The notes beneath the pieces were generated by a model. It ran no database searches. It was not told the DNA's origin and saw nothing but the letters and a program-made list of their open reading frames with translations. This document shows positions 22,049-33,385 of a DNA stretch of 64,000 nucleotides, piece by piece (positions within the stretch are counted from its first letter, which is position 1; each line of letters starts with the position of its first letter). The position numbers were made by a program, and so were the translations under genes. This stretch comes from Leptobrachium leishanense (taxonomy: Eukaryota; Chordata; Amphibia; Anura; Megophryidae), in NCBI GenBank assembly GCA_009667805.1, contig CM019063.1, forward strand, positions 413,144,626-413,208,625. The letters run 5' to 3'.

Positions 22049-24758
22049 GACAAGCTCAGAGTCGTGTCTAGAAATGCTCGCAGTTTAGTCAATAAAATCA
22101 ATGAACTGGAGGCAATGATGGCAGCTGAAAAAGTAGATTTAGTGGCGGTTACTGAGACATGGTTCAGTGAGAAAAATAACTGGGACATAACAATACCGGG
22201 TACTCTTTTTATAGGAAAGACAGAGAAGGTAGGAAAGGAGGAGGAGTGGCCCTGTATGTGAAAAACAACATAAAAACGAACCAAATAAAAGTGAGCGAGG
22301 TGAACATAGAGTCAGTTTGGTTTACGCTAACATTTGGCAATCATACAGTAGCTCGTGTAGGTGTGATCTATAGACCCTCTGGACAAGTAGAAGAGCTAGA
22401 TAATCTGCTGTTTGAGGAAATAGCCAAAATGGCAATGAAGGGGGAAGTTATTATCATGGGTGACTTTAATCTTCCTGATGTGAACTGGAAAACCAAAACA
22501 GCTGGGTGCACCAAGAGTACAAATATTCTAAACTCCCTACTGGGATTATCTCTAACACAAGTAGATGAGGAGCCGACCCGTAAAGAGGCCATATTGGATT
22601 TAATACTCACAAATGGAGGTTTGGTATCGGACGTTATTGTAGGTGAAAATTTGGGATCTAGTGATCACCAGTCAGTATGGTTTAATATAAGAACAGGGAC
22701 GGAGCCGCACCACACAAAAACAAAAGTTTTAGACTTTAAAAAAACAGATTTTTCTAAAATGAGATCTTGTGTGAAGGAGTCATTATCAGACTGGAGGAGT
22801 TTAAAGGGAGTCCAGGAGAAATGGGATTATTTAAAGGAAGCATTATTGAAGGCCACAGGCAATTGCATTCAGCTTGTTAGCAAAAACAAAAAAGGGAAGA
22901 AACCACTGTTGTACTCTGCAGAAGTGGCCAAAATAGTGAAGAACAAAAAGACAGCATTCAATAATTATAAAAAAACTCAGAGTGAAGAAGATAGGCAAAC
23001 CTATAAGATTAGGCAGAAAGAGGCAAAGCAATTTATAAGAGCTTCCAAAGCACACGCAGAAGAGAAAATAGCTCAGTCAGTAAAAAAGGGGGACAAAACA
23101 TTTTTTAGATACATAAACGAGAAAAGAAAAGTAAAACAAGAATTAGTTAGATTAAAAATAAAGGAAGGAAAGTATGTAGAAGAGGATAAAAGTCTAGCTG
23201 ACTGCCTCAATGAATATTTTTGTTCAGTCTTTGCAGAAGAAAAGGAAGGAAAGGGTCCTCAGTTAGGAGGAAACACTAACGAGACATTTACATATCAGTT
23301 TACAGAGGAGGAGGTTCTACAGCAGCTGTCTAAAGTAAAGACAAATAAGTCAATGGGGCCTGATGGGATCCACCCTAAATTATTAAAAGAGCTCAGTTAT
23401 GTAATAGCAAAACCGTTAACAGATTTATTTAACCAATCCTTGCTAACGGGAGTCGTCCCAGAAGACTGGAAATTAGCAAATGTTGTGCCCATTTACAAGA
23501 AGGGTAGTAGGGAGGAATCGGTGAACTATAGGCCAGTTAGTCTTATGTCAGTAGTGGGGAAATTAATGGAAACCATGTTAAAGGAAAGGATTGTTGAACA
23601 TCTAAAAACACATAGATTATAGGATCAGAAACAACATGGGTTTACCTCAGGGAGATCATGCCAAACTAATCTTATTGATTTTTTTGATTGGGTAACAAAA
23701 ATAATAGACACAGGTGGTGCAGTAGACATTGCTTATTTAGATTTCAGTAAGGCTTTTGATACTGTTCCGCATAGAAGGCTTATCAATAAATTGCAATCTT
23801 TGAGCTTGGATTCCAATATTGTTGAATGGATTAGGCAGTGGCTGAGTGACAGGCAAAAGAGGGTTGTGGTAAATGGAGTTTATTCGGCGCAAGGTCTTGT
23901 TACCAGTGGGGTACCTCAGGGGTCAGTACTTGGACCCATTCTCTTTAATATTTTTATTAGTGATATTGCAGAAGGTGTTAATGGAAAAGTATGTCTTTTT
24001 GCTGATGACACAAAGATTTGCAACAGGGTTGACGTTCCTGGAGGGATCAGCCAAATGACAAATGATTTAGGTAAACTAAAAAAATGGTCGGAGCTGTGGC
24101 AATTGAGTTTTAATGTGGATAAGTGCAAGATAATGCACCTGGGACGTAAAAACCCAAGGGCTGAATATAGAATATTTGATACAGTCCTAACCTCAACATC
24201 TGAGGAAAGGGATTTAGGGATTATTATTGCAGAGGATCTAAGGGTAAGTAGTCAATGTAATAGAGCAGCAGGAAATGCTAGCAGAATGCTTGGTTGTGTA
24301 GGGAGAGGTACAGAGCACTGGTGAGACCTCACTTGGAGTACTGTGTGCAGTACTGGAGACCGTATCTCCAGAAGGATATAGACATCGTAGAGAGAGTTCA
24401 GAGAAGGGCTACTAAAATGGTGTACGGCTTGAAGGACAAAAGTTACCAGGAAAGGCTTCATGATCTTAACATGTACAGCTTGGAAAAAAGACGATATGAT
24501 AGAAACATTTAAATACGTAAAGGGAATCCACAAGGTAGAGGAAGGGAGTATATTTAAATTGAAACAAAGTAGCAAAACAAGAGGACATAGTCTTAGATTA
24601 GAGGGGCAAAGGTTTAAAAGTAACATCAGGAAGCATTATTTTACTGAGAGGGTGGTGGATACATGGAACAGCCTTCCAGTTGAAGTAGTAGAGGCCAAAA
24701 CAGTAATTGAATTTAAGCAAGCATGGGATAGGCATAAGGCTATCCTAAACAAAAGATA
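22049..24758 (+). pseudogene. CR1 ORF2: endonuclease and reverse transcriptase, inactivated
   Basis: The APE-type endonuclease comes first: NARSLVNK, VTETW, GDFNLPDVNW and SSDHQSVW motifs (22070-22690). The reverse transcriptase follows: YRPVSLMSVVGKLME, YLDFSKAFDTVPH (motif A), SGVPQGSVLGPILFNIF (motif B), LFADDTKI (motif C, about 23998). Lesions: a 1-base loss near 22200 after IPG, an in-frame TAG at 23620-23622 after THRL, a deletion near 24310 where about 60 bases between RMLGC and [11 protein letters not shown] are missing, and a frameshift near 24485. The 3' part ([16 protein letters not shown] to HKAILNKR, stop at ~24758) is well kept. The start is unclear; 22049 is the first convincing codon. 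Confidence 0.9.
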
Positions 24759-24897
24759 AATCCAGGTAAAGTATCCATGTAATTGGGCAGACTAGATGGG
24801 CCGAAAGGTTCTTATCTGCCGACACTTTTCTATGTTTCTATGTATACCTTTTAGCCTATGTGGAAAAAATGACACAGCTGCTTGACACTGTTACAGT

Positions 24898-25745
24898 TGC
24901 AAGTTTTTATAAAGTGTTAACAAGTTCGTAGCTTACAATGGGAGGCAAAATAACAAATATACATACAGGTTCAACAAACAAAACAGTAGGAGAGAGGACC
25001 CTGCTCAAGAGTTTATAATCTAAGAGGAGAGTGGTGACACACTATGTTAGGGTTATTAGAGAATATGAAATAGCGGGGTGCAAGTGGGCTGTGTGGAAAG
25101 ATGCTGTAAGAAATTAACAGGGGGATTAGGGAGTGAGATGATAGGCTTCTCTAAAGTAATGAGTTTTCAGAGACTTCTTGAATGCCAGGAGAGACGGGGA
25201 GAGTCTGATAGTGTGGGGGAGGGAGTTCCATAGAACGAGGGCAGCTCGGTAGAAGTCCTGAAGGTGAGAGTTGGGGGGTGCCTGTACGTGAAGCATCATT
25301 GGCGGAGCGAAGTGGTCAGGACGGGGTGTACCTGTTAATAAGGAAGGAGATGAAATTAGGGGCACGGTTATGAAGAGCTTTGTATGTGAACACCAGTATT
25401 TTGAATTGGATTCTAAAGGAAACAGGGAGCCAGTGTAGAGATTGACGAAGGAGTGAGGTGTGAGAGGTGCTGGAGGTGAGGTGTACGAGTCTGGCATAGG
25501 CGTTCATAACAGACTGCAGAGGGAGAATCTGGGATCTCTTAAGGCCATTGAGAAGGAGGTTACAGTAGTCAAGGCGGGAGATAATAAGAGCTTGGATGAG
25601 CATTTTAGCAGAGTCCTGATTAAGACTGGGACGGAAGTGTGCAATGTTTTTTAGGTGGAAGTCGCAGGATTTGGTTAGCTGCCGAATGTGAGGACATAGT
25701 TGCTGGCTGAGGAATGTGAAAATGGGGGTAGCATATGAAAGGTGA
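24898..25745 (-). mobile_element. L2 LINE 3' part (copy c) with RT remnants
   Basis: Minus-strand fragments SRLDYCNLLLNGL, LHWLPVSFRIQFKILVFTYK (25603-25316) and ALVLWNSLPHTIRLSPSLLAF (25497-25126) are the C-terminal reverse transcriptase region of L2, in different frames, so degraded. The 3' UTR extends to about 24898 without a clear tail. Confidence 0.88.
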
Positions 25746-26394
25746 GAAGCTATTCAGATGGAAATTAATGTATATTCATGGTATCCCGCTTTCAGTAAAA
25801 GATCAGAATTGACATGGAAATATGGCAGGATATCATTTTTTTTCTATTTCATAGGAGTGGTGGCAGGAAGGATGGTTTATGGGCTATGGAGACTTTTCTT
25901 GCTAATTTTCTTCAGGTAGCTCAACAAAATATAAAAAAATGCTTAGTTGGTGGAAAGACTGAGGAACACATGGGGACGTGCTGACGATACGTAATAGAGT
26001 GGTCTTCACCAAAGTCTTGGGCATATGGCAAGTGATCAGAGTTATTCCAGCATTTGTTTGCGTGGAATGCATGCCGATGTTGTTTAGTTGTCAGTTGTGT
26101 TGCAAAAAACAATTGATTAATTTAGGAAGACCCACACCATCCAGGTTTATGGGAATATGTTCTACTTACCACTAATCCCTGGGTTCCTAACCTGTAGAAA
26201 ATGTATACATTTGTTTATTTTTTGCGTTGTACTTATTTTGAAAATGGAAAAATTTTATATGGAAAGTGTCTGAAAAAATAACGTAGCGTTATCTTGACAG
26301 TACCTATGTACCCAAGCTTGGACAGGCATCAGATTTCTATGATTTTTCCAGCTTGTCCATTGCTAGTTTTAGGTAGGTGATGCACGTGAGGCAC
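25746..26394. other. Intron sequence, no feature seen
   Basis: No repeat border or coding feature supported. Confidence 0.5.
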
Positions 26395-26640
26395 AGTTAT
26401 TGAGAGGACCTTTGTAGGTATTTCAAATTTGATTCTAAAAGAAACAAAGAGCCGGTATAAAGATTGACAAAGGGGTGAGAGGTGCAGGATGTGGGAAGTG
26501 TTCATTATAGACTGTAGAGGGATAATCTGGGATCGCTGACGGCAAATGCTTTATAAATAAATAAATACTGTAAGTGAGAAGAGGGTTACAGTAATCGAGG
26601 AGGGAGATAGTAAGACTCCGAATTTTAGTATAACAAAAAC
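26395..26640 (-). mobile_element. L2 LINE fragment (copy d)
   Basis: Short piece with ATTTGATTCTAAAAGAAACA, GAGGTGCAGGATGTGGGAAG and ACAGTAATCGAGGAGGGAGA, matching copy c in the same orientation (ATTGGATTCTAAAGGAAACA and so on). Confidence 0.75.
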
Positions 26641-27554
26641 TCAACTTCCTGGCGGCCAAATGAAAGTGTAATATAAAATGATAGTAAAAAATGGTAAGCT
26701 GAATCTAACAATCTGATATGATATAAAAAAGACACATTATGTAAAAAATGTATAGAATGTTACATTTTATACAAACGTATTATAAATAACTAAATGTTTA
26801 GATATTGCAGATTTGGAATTGCCAAGACTCGGATGTGAGCAAAGTCAATTCCTTTATTAGGTATATGTTAAGTTATCGCTACTTCTGTCTTGCTCGTGTG
26901 TTGTGTGCTGCAGGCATGTGGCGAAGTTTAAGTTACACACAAATTTACACTTTGCTCAGGACACAGGAGGGGCTTAAAATTCCCTGCTCTTTAAATTAAA
27001 ATACCTAAACTGTATAGCTATTCCCCAAGAATATTACATTTGGATTCATACAACTGTGTTCATGTCAGACAAATCCAATAAGATGAACAGTGTACAGCTT
27101 TGTTTTTCTCTGTCTCCTTGTGTGAACTACGCAGTTTATTGAGTTTTTGTTCTCGATGTACCGGACCCAAAAGATTTTCTCTGTTGATGTTTGCTTGTTT
27201 GCTGCCTCGACCCTTATTTTGCTCTTCTTTGGCCCGTGTATTGATCTGGGGTCCCTTTTGGAAAGTCACTAAAGATGTCCACTTTCCACTGACTTCCTTT
27301 TACTGCACTTTCTTCTGTTCATGTTTAACAACTGTCAAACTATTTCTAGTTATTATTCCTTAACAGTAACAATGGGTAATGATCCTATCGCACAGTACAC
27401 ATGAATATAACAGTAAAACTCAAAAGTTGAAATGGTAGAAAATATAGAGGTATATTACTGTTTGTTGCTTTAGCTGAAACCTGGGGAAACCTGTGAGAGG
27501 GTCAGGGCTATTTCAGAATTTCTAATCTAAAGTCATGGAGTCCAGGGTTTGCAA
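26641..27554. other. Intron sequence, no feature seen
   Basis: AT-rich. ORFs of 60-90 codons on both strands near 27060-27363 overlap each other and show no family motifs. Confidence 0.55.
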
Positions 27555-27870
27555 TGGTCTAAAACAGACCTTTACCCTTTGCTATTGGAGGACCGCCGGG
27601 CTTAAATACCATGCCGGGCATAGCACACCCTGCAACTTTCTGTCAACTCTTACAGCCAGCCTCCCTTCCCTGAGACCGATCAACCATCATTGGCAGCAAC
27701 AGGTCTGCTTGAACTCAGGCAGTCCCCTGAAGCCAATGATGCCGATCAGCCACAGGGAAGGGAGGGAGACTCTAGGAGTTGCCAGAAAACTGCAGTGCGT
27801 GCTATGAAACTGTGCAGGGCATAGGGCCATCAGGACGGCATAGACCGCCCTGCGGTGTTAAGGGGTTGAA
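27555..27870. repeat. Imperfect palindrome, probable old MITE
   Basis: GCCTCCCTTCCCTGAGACCG and ATCATTGGC on the left pair with GCCAATGAT and CACAGGGAAGGGAGGGAGAC on the right. Outer words (GGACCGCCGGGC against GACCGCCCTGCGG) also pair. No clear ends or target duplication. Confidence 0.5.
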
Positions 27871-27916
27871 TCATAAAACACAGGAGAAGATAATTTTGAG
27901 ATCAAACTTTTTCATA

Positions 27917-29146
27917 CACTATATTGCCAAAAGTATTCACTCACCTGCTTTGACTTGCATATGAACATAAGTGACATCCCATTCCTAATCCATAGGGTTC
28001 TATATGACGTCGGTCCACCCTTTGCAGCTATAGCAGCTTCAACTCTTCTGGGAAGGCTGTCCACAAGGTTTAGGAGTGTGTTTATGGAAATTTTTGACCA
28101 AAAGAGCATTTGTGAGGTCACACACTGATGTTGGACGAGAAGGCCTGGCTCTCAGTCTCCGCTCTAATTCATCCCAAAGGTGTTCTATCGGATTGAGGTC
28201 AGGACTCTGTGCAGGCCAGTCAAGTTCATCCACACCAGACTCTGTCATACATGTCTTTATGAACCTTGCTTTGTGCACTGGTGCACAGTCATGTTGGAAG
28301 AGGAAGCGGCCAGCTCCAAACTGTTCCCACAAAGTTGGGAGCATGGAATTGTCCAAAATGTCTTGGTATGCTGAAGCATTCAGAGTTCCTTTCACTGGAA
28401 CTAAGGAGCCAAGCCCAGCTCCTGAAAAACAACCCCACACCATAATCCCCCTCCACCAAACTTTACACTTGGCACAATGCAGTCAGACAAGTACCGTTCT
28501 CCTGGAAACCGCCAAACCCAGACTCGTCCATCAGCTTGCCAGATGGAGAAGCGCGATTCGTCACTCCAGAGAACGCGTCTCCACTGCTCTAGAGTCCAGT
28601 GGCGGCGTGCTTTACACTACTGCATCTGACACTTTGCATTGCACTTGGTGATGTATGGCTTGGATGCAGCGCTCGTCCATGGAAACCCATTCCATGAAGC
28701 TCTCTGCACACTGTTCTTGAGCTAATCTGAAGCCCACATGAAGTTTGGAGGTCTGTAGCGATTGAATCTACAGAAAGTTGGCAACCTCTTTGCACTATGC
28801 GCCTCAGCATCCGCTGACCCCGCTCCGTCAGTTTACTTGGCCTACCACTTCGTGGCTGAGTTGCTGTTATTCCCAAACACTTCCACGTTTTTATAATACA
28901 GCTGACTGTGGAATATTTAGGAGCGAGGAAATTTCATGACTGGATTTGTTGCACAGGTGGCATCCTATCACAGTTCCACGCTAGAATTCACTGAGCTCCT
29001 AAAACGACCCATTCTTTCACAAATGTTTGTAAAAACAGTCTGCATGCCTAGGTGCTTGATTTTATATACCTGTGGCTATGGAAGTGATTGGAACACCTGA
29101 TTCTGATTATTTGGATGGGTGAGCGAATACTTTTGGCAATATAGTG
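27917..29146 (-). mobile_element. Tc1/mariner element B, complete ends
   Basis: Terminal repeats CACTATATTGCCAAAAGTAT and ATACTTTTGGCAATATAGTG, both flanked by TA (27915-27916, 29147-29148). Length 1230 bp, in the minus orientation. A full-length copy with a decayed gene. Confidence 0.95.
28039..28876 (-). pseudogene. Tc1-type transposase B, decayed
   Basis: The N-terminal piece (28876-28589) contains the linker GRPSKLTERGQRMLRRIVQ and the second helix-turn-helix. The C-terminal piece (28443-28039) starts [17 protein letters not shown] and holds the second catalytic Asp in [11 protein letters not shown] and the catalytic Glu in [16 protein letters not shown]. There are 34 residues between these two, i.e. 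DD34E, as in Tc1. Between the pieces (around 28450-28590) the frame is lost; the segment with the first Asp is disrupted (translating + in reverse still shows W..DES-like remnants). The first helix-turn-helix is also degraded. Inactive. Confidence 0.9.
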
Positions 29147-29701
29147 TATATCTGGCAAAGTAGCATCCGATGACAGATTCACATTTTAAGTTACTGAGCT
29201 CTTTAGTATGCTCTTTAGTATGACCCGTTACATTGCCAATAATTTTTTGTGGTCATGTGATTGATTGTATGCATCGGACGTAATAAATAATTGGTATGGT
29301 TTTCCATATTCCTTTTGACACGTAGGGCCCTCTCCCAACAAAGTCATCTTTAGTGACTCAATGTAGGAGTCAATGTAGTGAACTGAGTTAGAAAAGCAAA
29401 ACGTCTTGCAAACATAATTTGTTAATTTATTCATACAAATCAAGCTTGCAAACGGGTACACTAAGGCGTCTAGAGGCAACACATCTTTATTAATGTCTTT
29501 ATCGGTAGCTCCCATTGCCTTTGACATCTGCATTGAAACATATTCAGTGATAACACCATTTTAGATTATGTGCCCATACTATAGATATGCTGTAAAAAAA
29601 TTCAAGTAGGCACATCTGTGACTGTTAAGAATGTGCCAGCATTAAATAATTGCAGTGTGAGAAATCACATATTTAATTATCATTAAACACTCATTTTGCA
29701 G
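29147..29701. other. Intron sequence up to exon B, no feature seen
   Basis: No repeat; the minus ORF at 29228-29533 is not recognisable. Confidence 0.55.
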
Positions 29702-29786
29702 GTTCATGAAATCTTTGAGTGTCAGGATTGTGACAAGAAATTTATTTCAGCAAACCAGCTTAGACGGCATATGATTACTCACTCAG
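29702..29786 (+). CDS. prdm5: PRDM5 exon B: end of one finger plus one complete finger
   Basis: The acceptor is CATTTTGCAG and the donor GTAAAA. The 85-nt exon enters in phase 0 and leaves in phase 1. It starts with VH, supplying the last zinc-binding His of the exon A finger. It then encodes a complete finger, C-Q-D-C through H-M-I-T-H, with spacing C-x2-C-x12-H-x3-H. The link between the fingers (HEIFEC) is short and lacks the usual TGEKP linker, a known PRDM5 peculiarity. The finger helix reads SANQLRRH, with hydrophobic Leu at the expected core position. The next intron is only 2.3 kb and contains one L2 piece and one foldback repeat. Confidence 0.93.
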
Positions 29787-30089
29787 GTAAAAATAATATA
29801 TTTGCACTTATATGTAACTGCTGCCAGACCTGTCGAGGAGTTAAGTCCTTATTGTTTGTAGAAACACAACATTTGTGAGCTTTACTGATGTTGTAGTTGG
29901 TAAAATGTCATGAGAGTTGTAATTCTGAAGACCTAAGGATCTATCTGTTTGGTGAGTCTTGGTTGATACCAGTAATGGCTATCCTTGACACAATTACAAT
30001 TATTTCTAAAGTGCCAACATTTTCTGCAGTATTATGGATTGGGTAGGACAAAATAATCATAAAATTGTCAAATATGTTTGAGAGCGATC
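29787..30089. other. Intron sequence, no feature seen
   Basis: About 300 bp after exon B without supported content. Confidence 0.6.
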
Positions 30090-30800
30090 GGAAAAATGGA
30101 TCCTATTCCAGTGAGCTAACAAGCTAAAAATGGTGGGATGACAAAGAGGTGAGAGTAAATAGCTGAGTATGAGAAGTAATGGGATGCATTTGGACTATAT
30201 GGGAGATAGATCAGGAAAAGTGTGATGGGGCAGCATAGAGTGTGCTTAGTAATATGTTTTTAGAGACATCTGGAAATACTGGATGCGTAGGGCGAGGCAA
30301 ATGTTACAAAGGAGGGAGTTCCATATACAGGGAGCAGCTTGGGAAAAGTCCCGAAAGTGACAGTGATGTGTGTAAGTATGGGGAAAGGATAATACCAGGT
30401 CATTGGCATTGAGAGGTAACCAAGATGGAACAGAGGTGCTAATAAGGAAGGAGAAGTAGGCAGGGGCACGTTGATGGGAGAGCTTTGTCACCAGTATTTT
30501 GAATTGAATTCTAAAAGAAACAAAGAGCTTTTGTAGAGATTGGCAAAAGGGTGAGGTGAAAGAGGTACAGAGAAAGGGATGAGAACTGCAGGGGTGTTAG
30601 ACTCTAGAGGAATACTCTGGTAGTGTTTAAGGCCATTGAAAATAGGGTTACAGTAGTTGAGGTGGGAGATAATGAGAGCTTAGATGAGTATTTAGGTAGA
30701 GTCCTTGGTTAAAAAGAGGCAGATACGTGGATTAGTTTTTAGTTTAAAGTGACAAGATTTGGTTATTGAATGTATGTGAGGAGTGAAGGAGAGATCAGAG
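30090..30800 (-). mobile_element. L2 LINE 3' part (copy e)
   Basis: Same + strand vocabulary as copies c and g (GGAGTTCCATATACAGGGAG, TTTTGAATTGAATTCTAAAA, GGTTACAGTAGTTGAGGTGG). Minus frames give KLLPVYGTPSF-like remnants of the reverse transcriptase C-terminus. Strongly decayed. Confidence 0.82.
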
Positions 30801-31308
30801 TCCGAGGACACCTTAACAGCAGCAATGGTGGCACCTTTCACTGAAAGGGAAATCGGTGCAAGAGGAAACCAGTAGTCATTCAGTTAGATCATTGCACCAC
30901 CTACCTGTCTGTTGTCTAACACTAGGGCAGAGAGATTGGGATCGTAGATATGGGTGTCATTAGTGTTTAGGTGATATTGGAAGCCATGGAAAAAAGTTAG
31001 GGAGCAAGACACGCTACACCTATATGAGCTGATGGATTATCTGGGCGTGAATACAACTGTACTTACGATGGTGTTGAATCTTAGCTCAGCAATGGCTTTT
31101 ATAATGGGGCACAATTACTTTTTAAGCATATAATAACTATTACTCATTAATATAGAAGTCATTTTAGTTTTATGTTTAATAATGTTATACATAAAATAAT
31201 ATAACTAAGTATAATTTTAGTCATATATTTACCATCGGCCCTCTCTCCAATTTTTTTCATTTATAAATCGCCCTACTGCTCAAACCACAGTCCATATACA
31301 CAAAAATG
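30801..31308. other. Intron sequence, no feature seen
   Basis: The first 200 bp may still be diverged L2 (TTAGGTGATATTGGAAGCCAT). Otherwise AT-rich with no feature. Confidence 0.5.
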
Positions 31309-31540
31309 ATGATTCGGGTGCACTCTCGGGTCTTCTAATAAAACTATAACACTTAATTAAATTGCCATATAAAAATCAATGTTTCGGCTCTGACCAAGTA
31401 ATTTTCAAGTCTTGATAAATGCTCAGAGTGAAATTTTTTATTTAATTTATTTATTTTTATTTTCGCTTATTTATTTAATGGTAATTTAATAAAGTGTTAT
31501 AGTTTTATTGGGAGACCCGAGAGTGCCACCTGGATCATCA
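31309..31540. repeat. Foldback repeat with ~50-bp arms
   Basis: GGTGCACTCTCGGGTCTTCT and AATAAAACTATAACACTTAA at the left pair with AAGTGTTATAGTTTTATT and GGAGACCCGAGAGTGCCACC at the right. The loop contains ATGTTTCGGCTC...CAAGTAATTTTCAAG, similar to a TTTCG...TCATCAGG core at 57400. Confidence 0.85.
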
Positions 31541-32064
31541 TTATTAAATAGGATTTTATTTTTATTTTGAACATTTTTCGAAATTTTAAATCATTTTGTA
31601 GATCATTTCAAAATCCATAGAACGGTTGTCAGTGGTTTGCTTTTTCTTAGTCCAAATGAGCAGATTTTCAGCCTTCCAAGCAGTTATTGTTACATACGAC
31701 TTCTTTGGATTAAAGAATAACATTTTGGAACGTTAAAGTCTTTTGATTAGTTTTATTTACCGTAAAATGTCTTGCACATCTTTAAATTCATAATCTTAAG
31801 CTAACTTTCTTTGAAGTCATTTTTTTTCTTTTGATTTATGCCAATTAGTACAATTTTGGGTTTTGGAAAGATTATCGCAAAGGACTTAAAAATGTCGACA
31901 TATACGAAATGTTCGTCCTTTATGACATTAAATGGGTAAATCATCTTAATTGGACTGACTTAAATGCAACACTCTCTCTGAGGAGATGACTTTATTTGCT
32001 TTTCATCTTCTACTTCCTCTCATATGAATTTATGAGATTAAATGTCCCCAATCGTTTTCTGCAG
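31541..32064. other. Intron sequence up to exon C, no feature seen
   Basis: AT-rich; exon C acceptor at its end. Confidence 0.6.
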
Positions 32065-32222
32065 AGAAGCGCCCCTACACCTGTGAGGTTTGCTGTAAGT
32101 CCTTCAAACGACTTGATCAAGTGACCGCACACAAAATTATACACAGCGAAGACAAACCTTACCAGTGCAAGCTCTGTGGAAAGGGATTTGCCCACAGAAA
32201 TGTGTACAAGAATCATAAAAAG
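32065..32222 (+). CDS. prdm5: PRDM5 exon C: one complete finger and one finger lacking its last His
   Basis: The acceptor is TTTTCTGCAG and the donor GTAAAC. The 158-nt exon enters in phase 1 and leaves in phase 0. After the linker EKRPY comes a full finger ([21 protein letters not shown]). After EDKPY comes a second finger ([19 protein letters not shown]), whose final His is in exon D. The first finger has an extra Cys beside its second zinc Cys (C-E-V-C-C), which should not affect zinc binding. Conservation with PRDM5 is strongest here; [15 protein letters not shown] is close to diagnostic. A 9.9-kb intron follows. Confidence 0.95.
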
Positions 32223-32478
32223 GTAAACCATGATCACTGGGGTATGATACCCACTACCTATAAAACAATTTTTTTTTTATTTAAAAAAAAATGCTTTTTT
32301 TGTTTTATTTTGATAGAGTATACAAACATTTCATGTTAATACTTGTGAAAACTAAATTTACAAGAAAAATTTTAGATGCTTTTGGTGATTTAACTGACTC
32401 GGACTCATGAAACATCACCTGCCACAAGACTTTTTTATTTATATTTTATCAATTCAGTATCATAAGCTTCATATTAAA
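32223..32478. other. Intron sequence after exon C, no feature seen
   Basis: T-rich runs at 32270-32310 only. Confidence 0.6.
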
Positions 32479-33385
32479 GGGGTTATTCAGATAGCCGAAC
32501 TGACACCGAAATTGCACCGAACGGTGAATTTCCCTGTACAGTGCAATTGCGGGGTCATTCGGCTATTCAAAAAGCAGGAAATTCGGCAAATATTGGCGAA
32601 TTGCCAGCGAAATACAGGTGATCTTTGGCAGCAGTGAAATTCCCATAGAGAAGCAAAGGTTAGTCTATTCAGAGAACACCAAAGAGCAGTGAAATATCAG
32701 AGAAATGCCCTGATGTTCGGTGTTTTCAATCAGCAGGTTTAATAAGACGAATAACATAGGTTTCAATGTTAAAAATAGTCCCAATTTTTATTCAGTATCC
32801 ATTAAACGGTTTATTCTTTTAATTTGCAGCAAAAAGTATCTTTATTTATTTAAATTTTTTTAATAATTTTTCGGGATTTTTTCAACAAAATGTTTTCCCT
32901 ATATATTTTTTTTAAATAGCTTTTTTTTTCATAACAGACCTTTTTATTATTATTCATTGGACCTTATATGTTAATTCCAGACATTTAGTTTTTTTGCAAA
33001 CAGCGTTTAAAATTTTAAAAGTTGCAGTTGTTTTTTTGTTGTTGTTTTTTTACCCCGTTCGATGGCTTGTCTGCTTTTCCGGCGGCTGGTCAGCACTGTA
33101 TTCGTTGGATCGTCGGCTTCTTTTAGATGTGTTCGGCGGGTTTTCAGACACTTTTCAGATGCGATCGATGTTTTCCAGCGGTTTTCTGCCAGTTTGTCGG
33201 ATCCGATAATTTTGGCAGGTTTGCGGTCGATTTTATTTTCGATTCGGCGGTTTTTCGGGGGATTTTCCCTGCACTTCGGGGACCCGCGTCGAATGCTGAG
33301 TTCACTGCAGAATTGTGAACTTTTATTCCCCGAAGTGCGGGGAACAAAAGAGCACTGATATTCTTGTGCTCTTTGAATAATCCTG
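32479..33385. mobile_element. CAGGGTTATTC-ended MITE, copy 1
   Basis: The left end GGGGTTATTCAGATAGCCGA and right end TGCTCTTTGAATAATCCTG are inverted repeats. The body shares blocks with 44356-45225 (CCCATAGAGAAGCAA, GGTTTCAATGTTAAAAATA). The G/T-rich 3' third (TTCGGCGGGTT, TTTTCCCTGCACT) precedes a hairpin CCCTGCACTTCGGGG / CCCCGAAGTGCGGGG at 33267-33343. Confidence 0.85.

Larger units (their letters stand above)
19450..24843 (+). mobile_element. CR1-type LINE, nearly full length, split by hAT N4
   Basis: It contains ORF1 (19650-21960, interrupted), ORF2 (22049-24758) and a 3' end GACTAGATGGGCCGAAAGGT closing with the repeated octamer-like CTATGTTTCTATG (24828-24843), as in CR1-type LINEs. 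The 5' border is approximate; the leader has small duplications (GAAGCCTTC, TCTGGAG). It is in sense orientation in the PRDM5 intron. Confidence 0.9.

Noticed and set aside
23791..24324. Functional reverse transcriptase gene
   Set aside because: It is one open piece of CR1 ORF2 between an in-frame stop and a deletion; it lacks the endonuclease and the end of the RT in the same frame.
27060..27363. Overlapping ORFs on both strands near 27.1-27.36 kb
   Set aside because: They are shadows of each other with no recognisable domain and no supporting structure.
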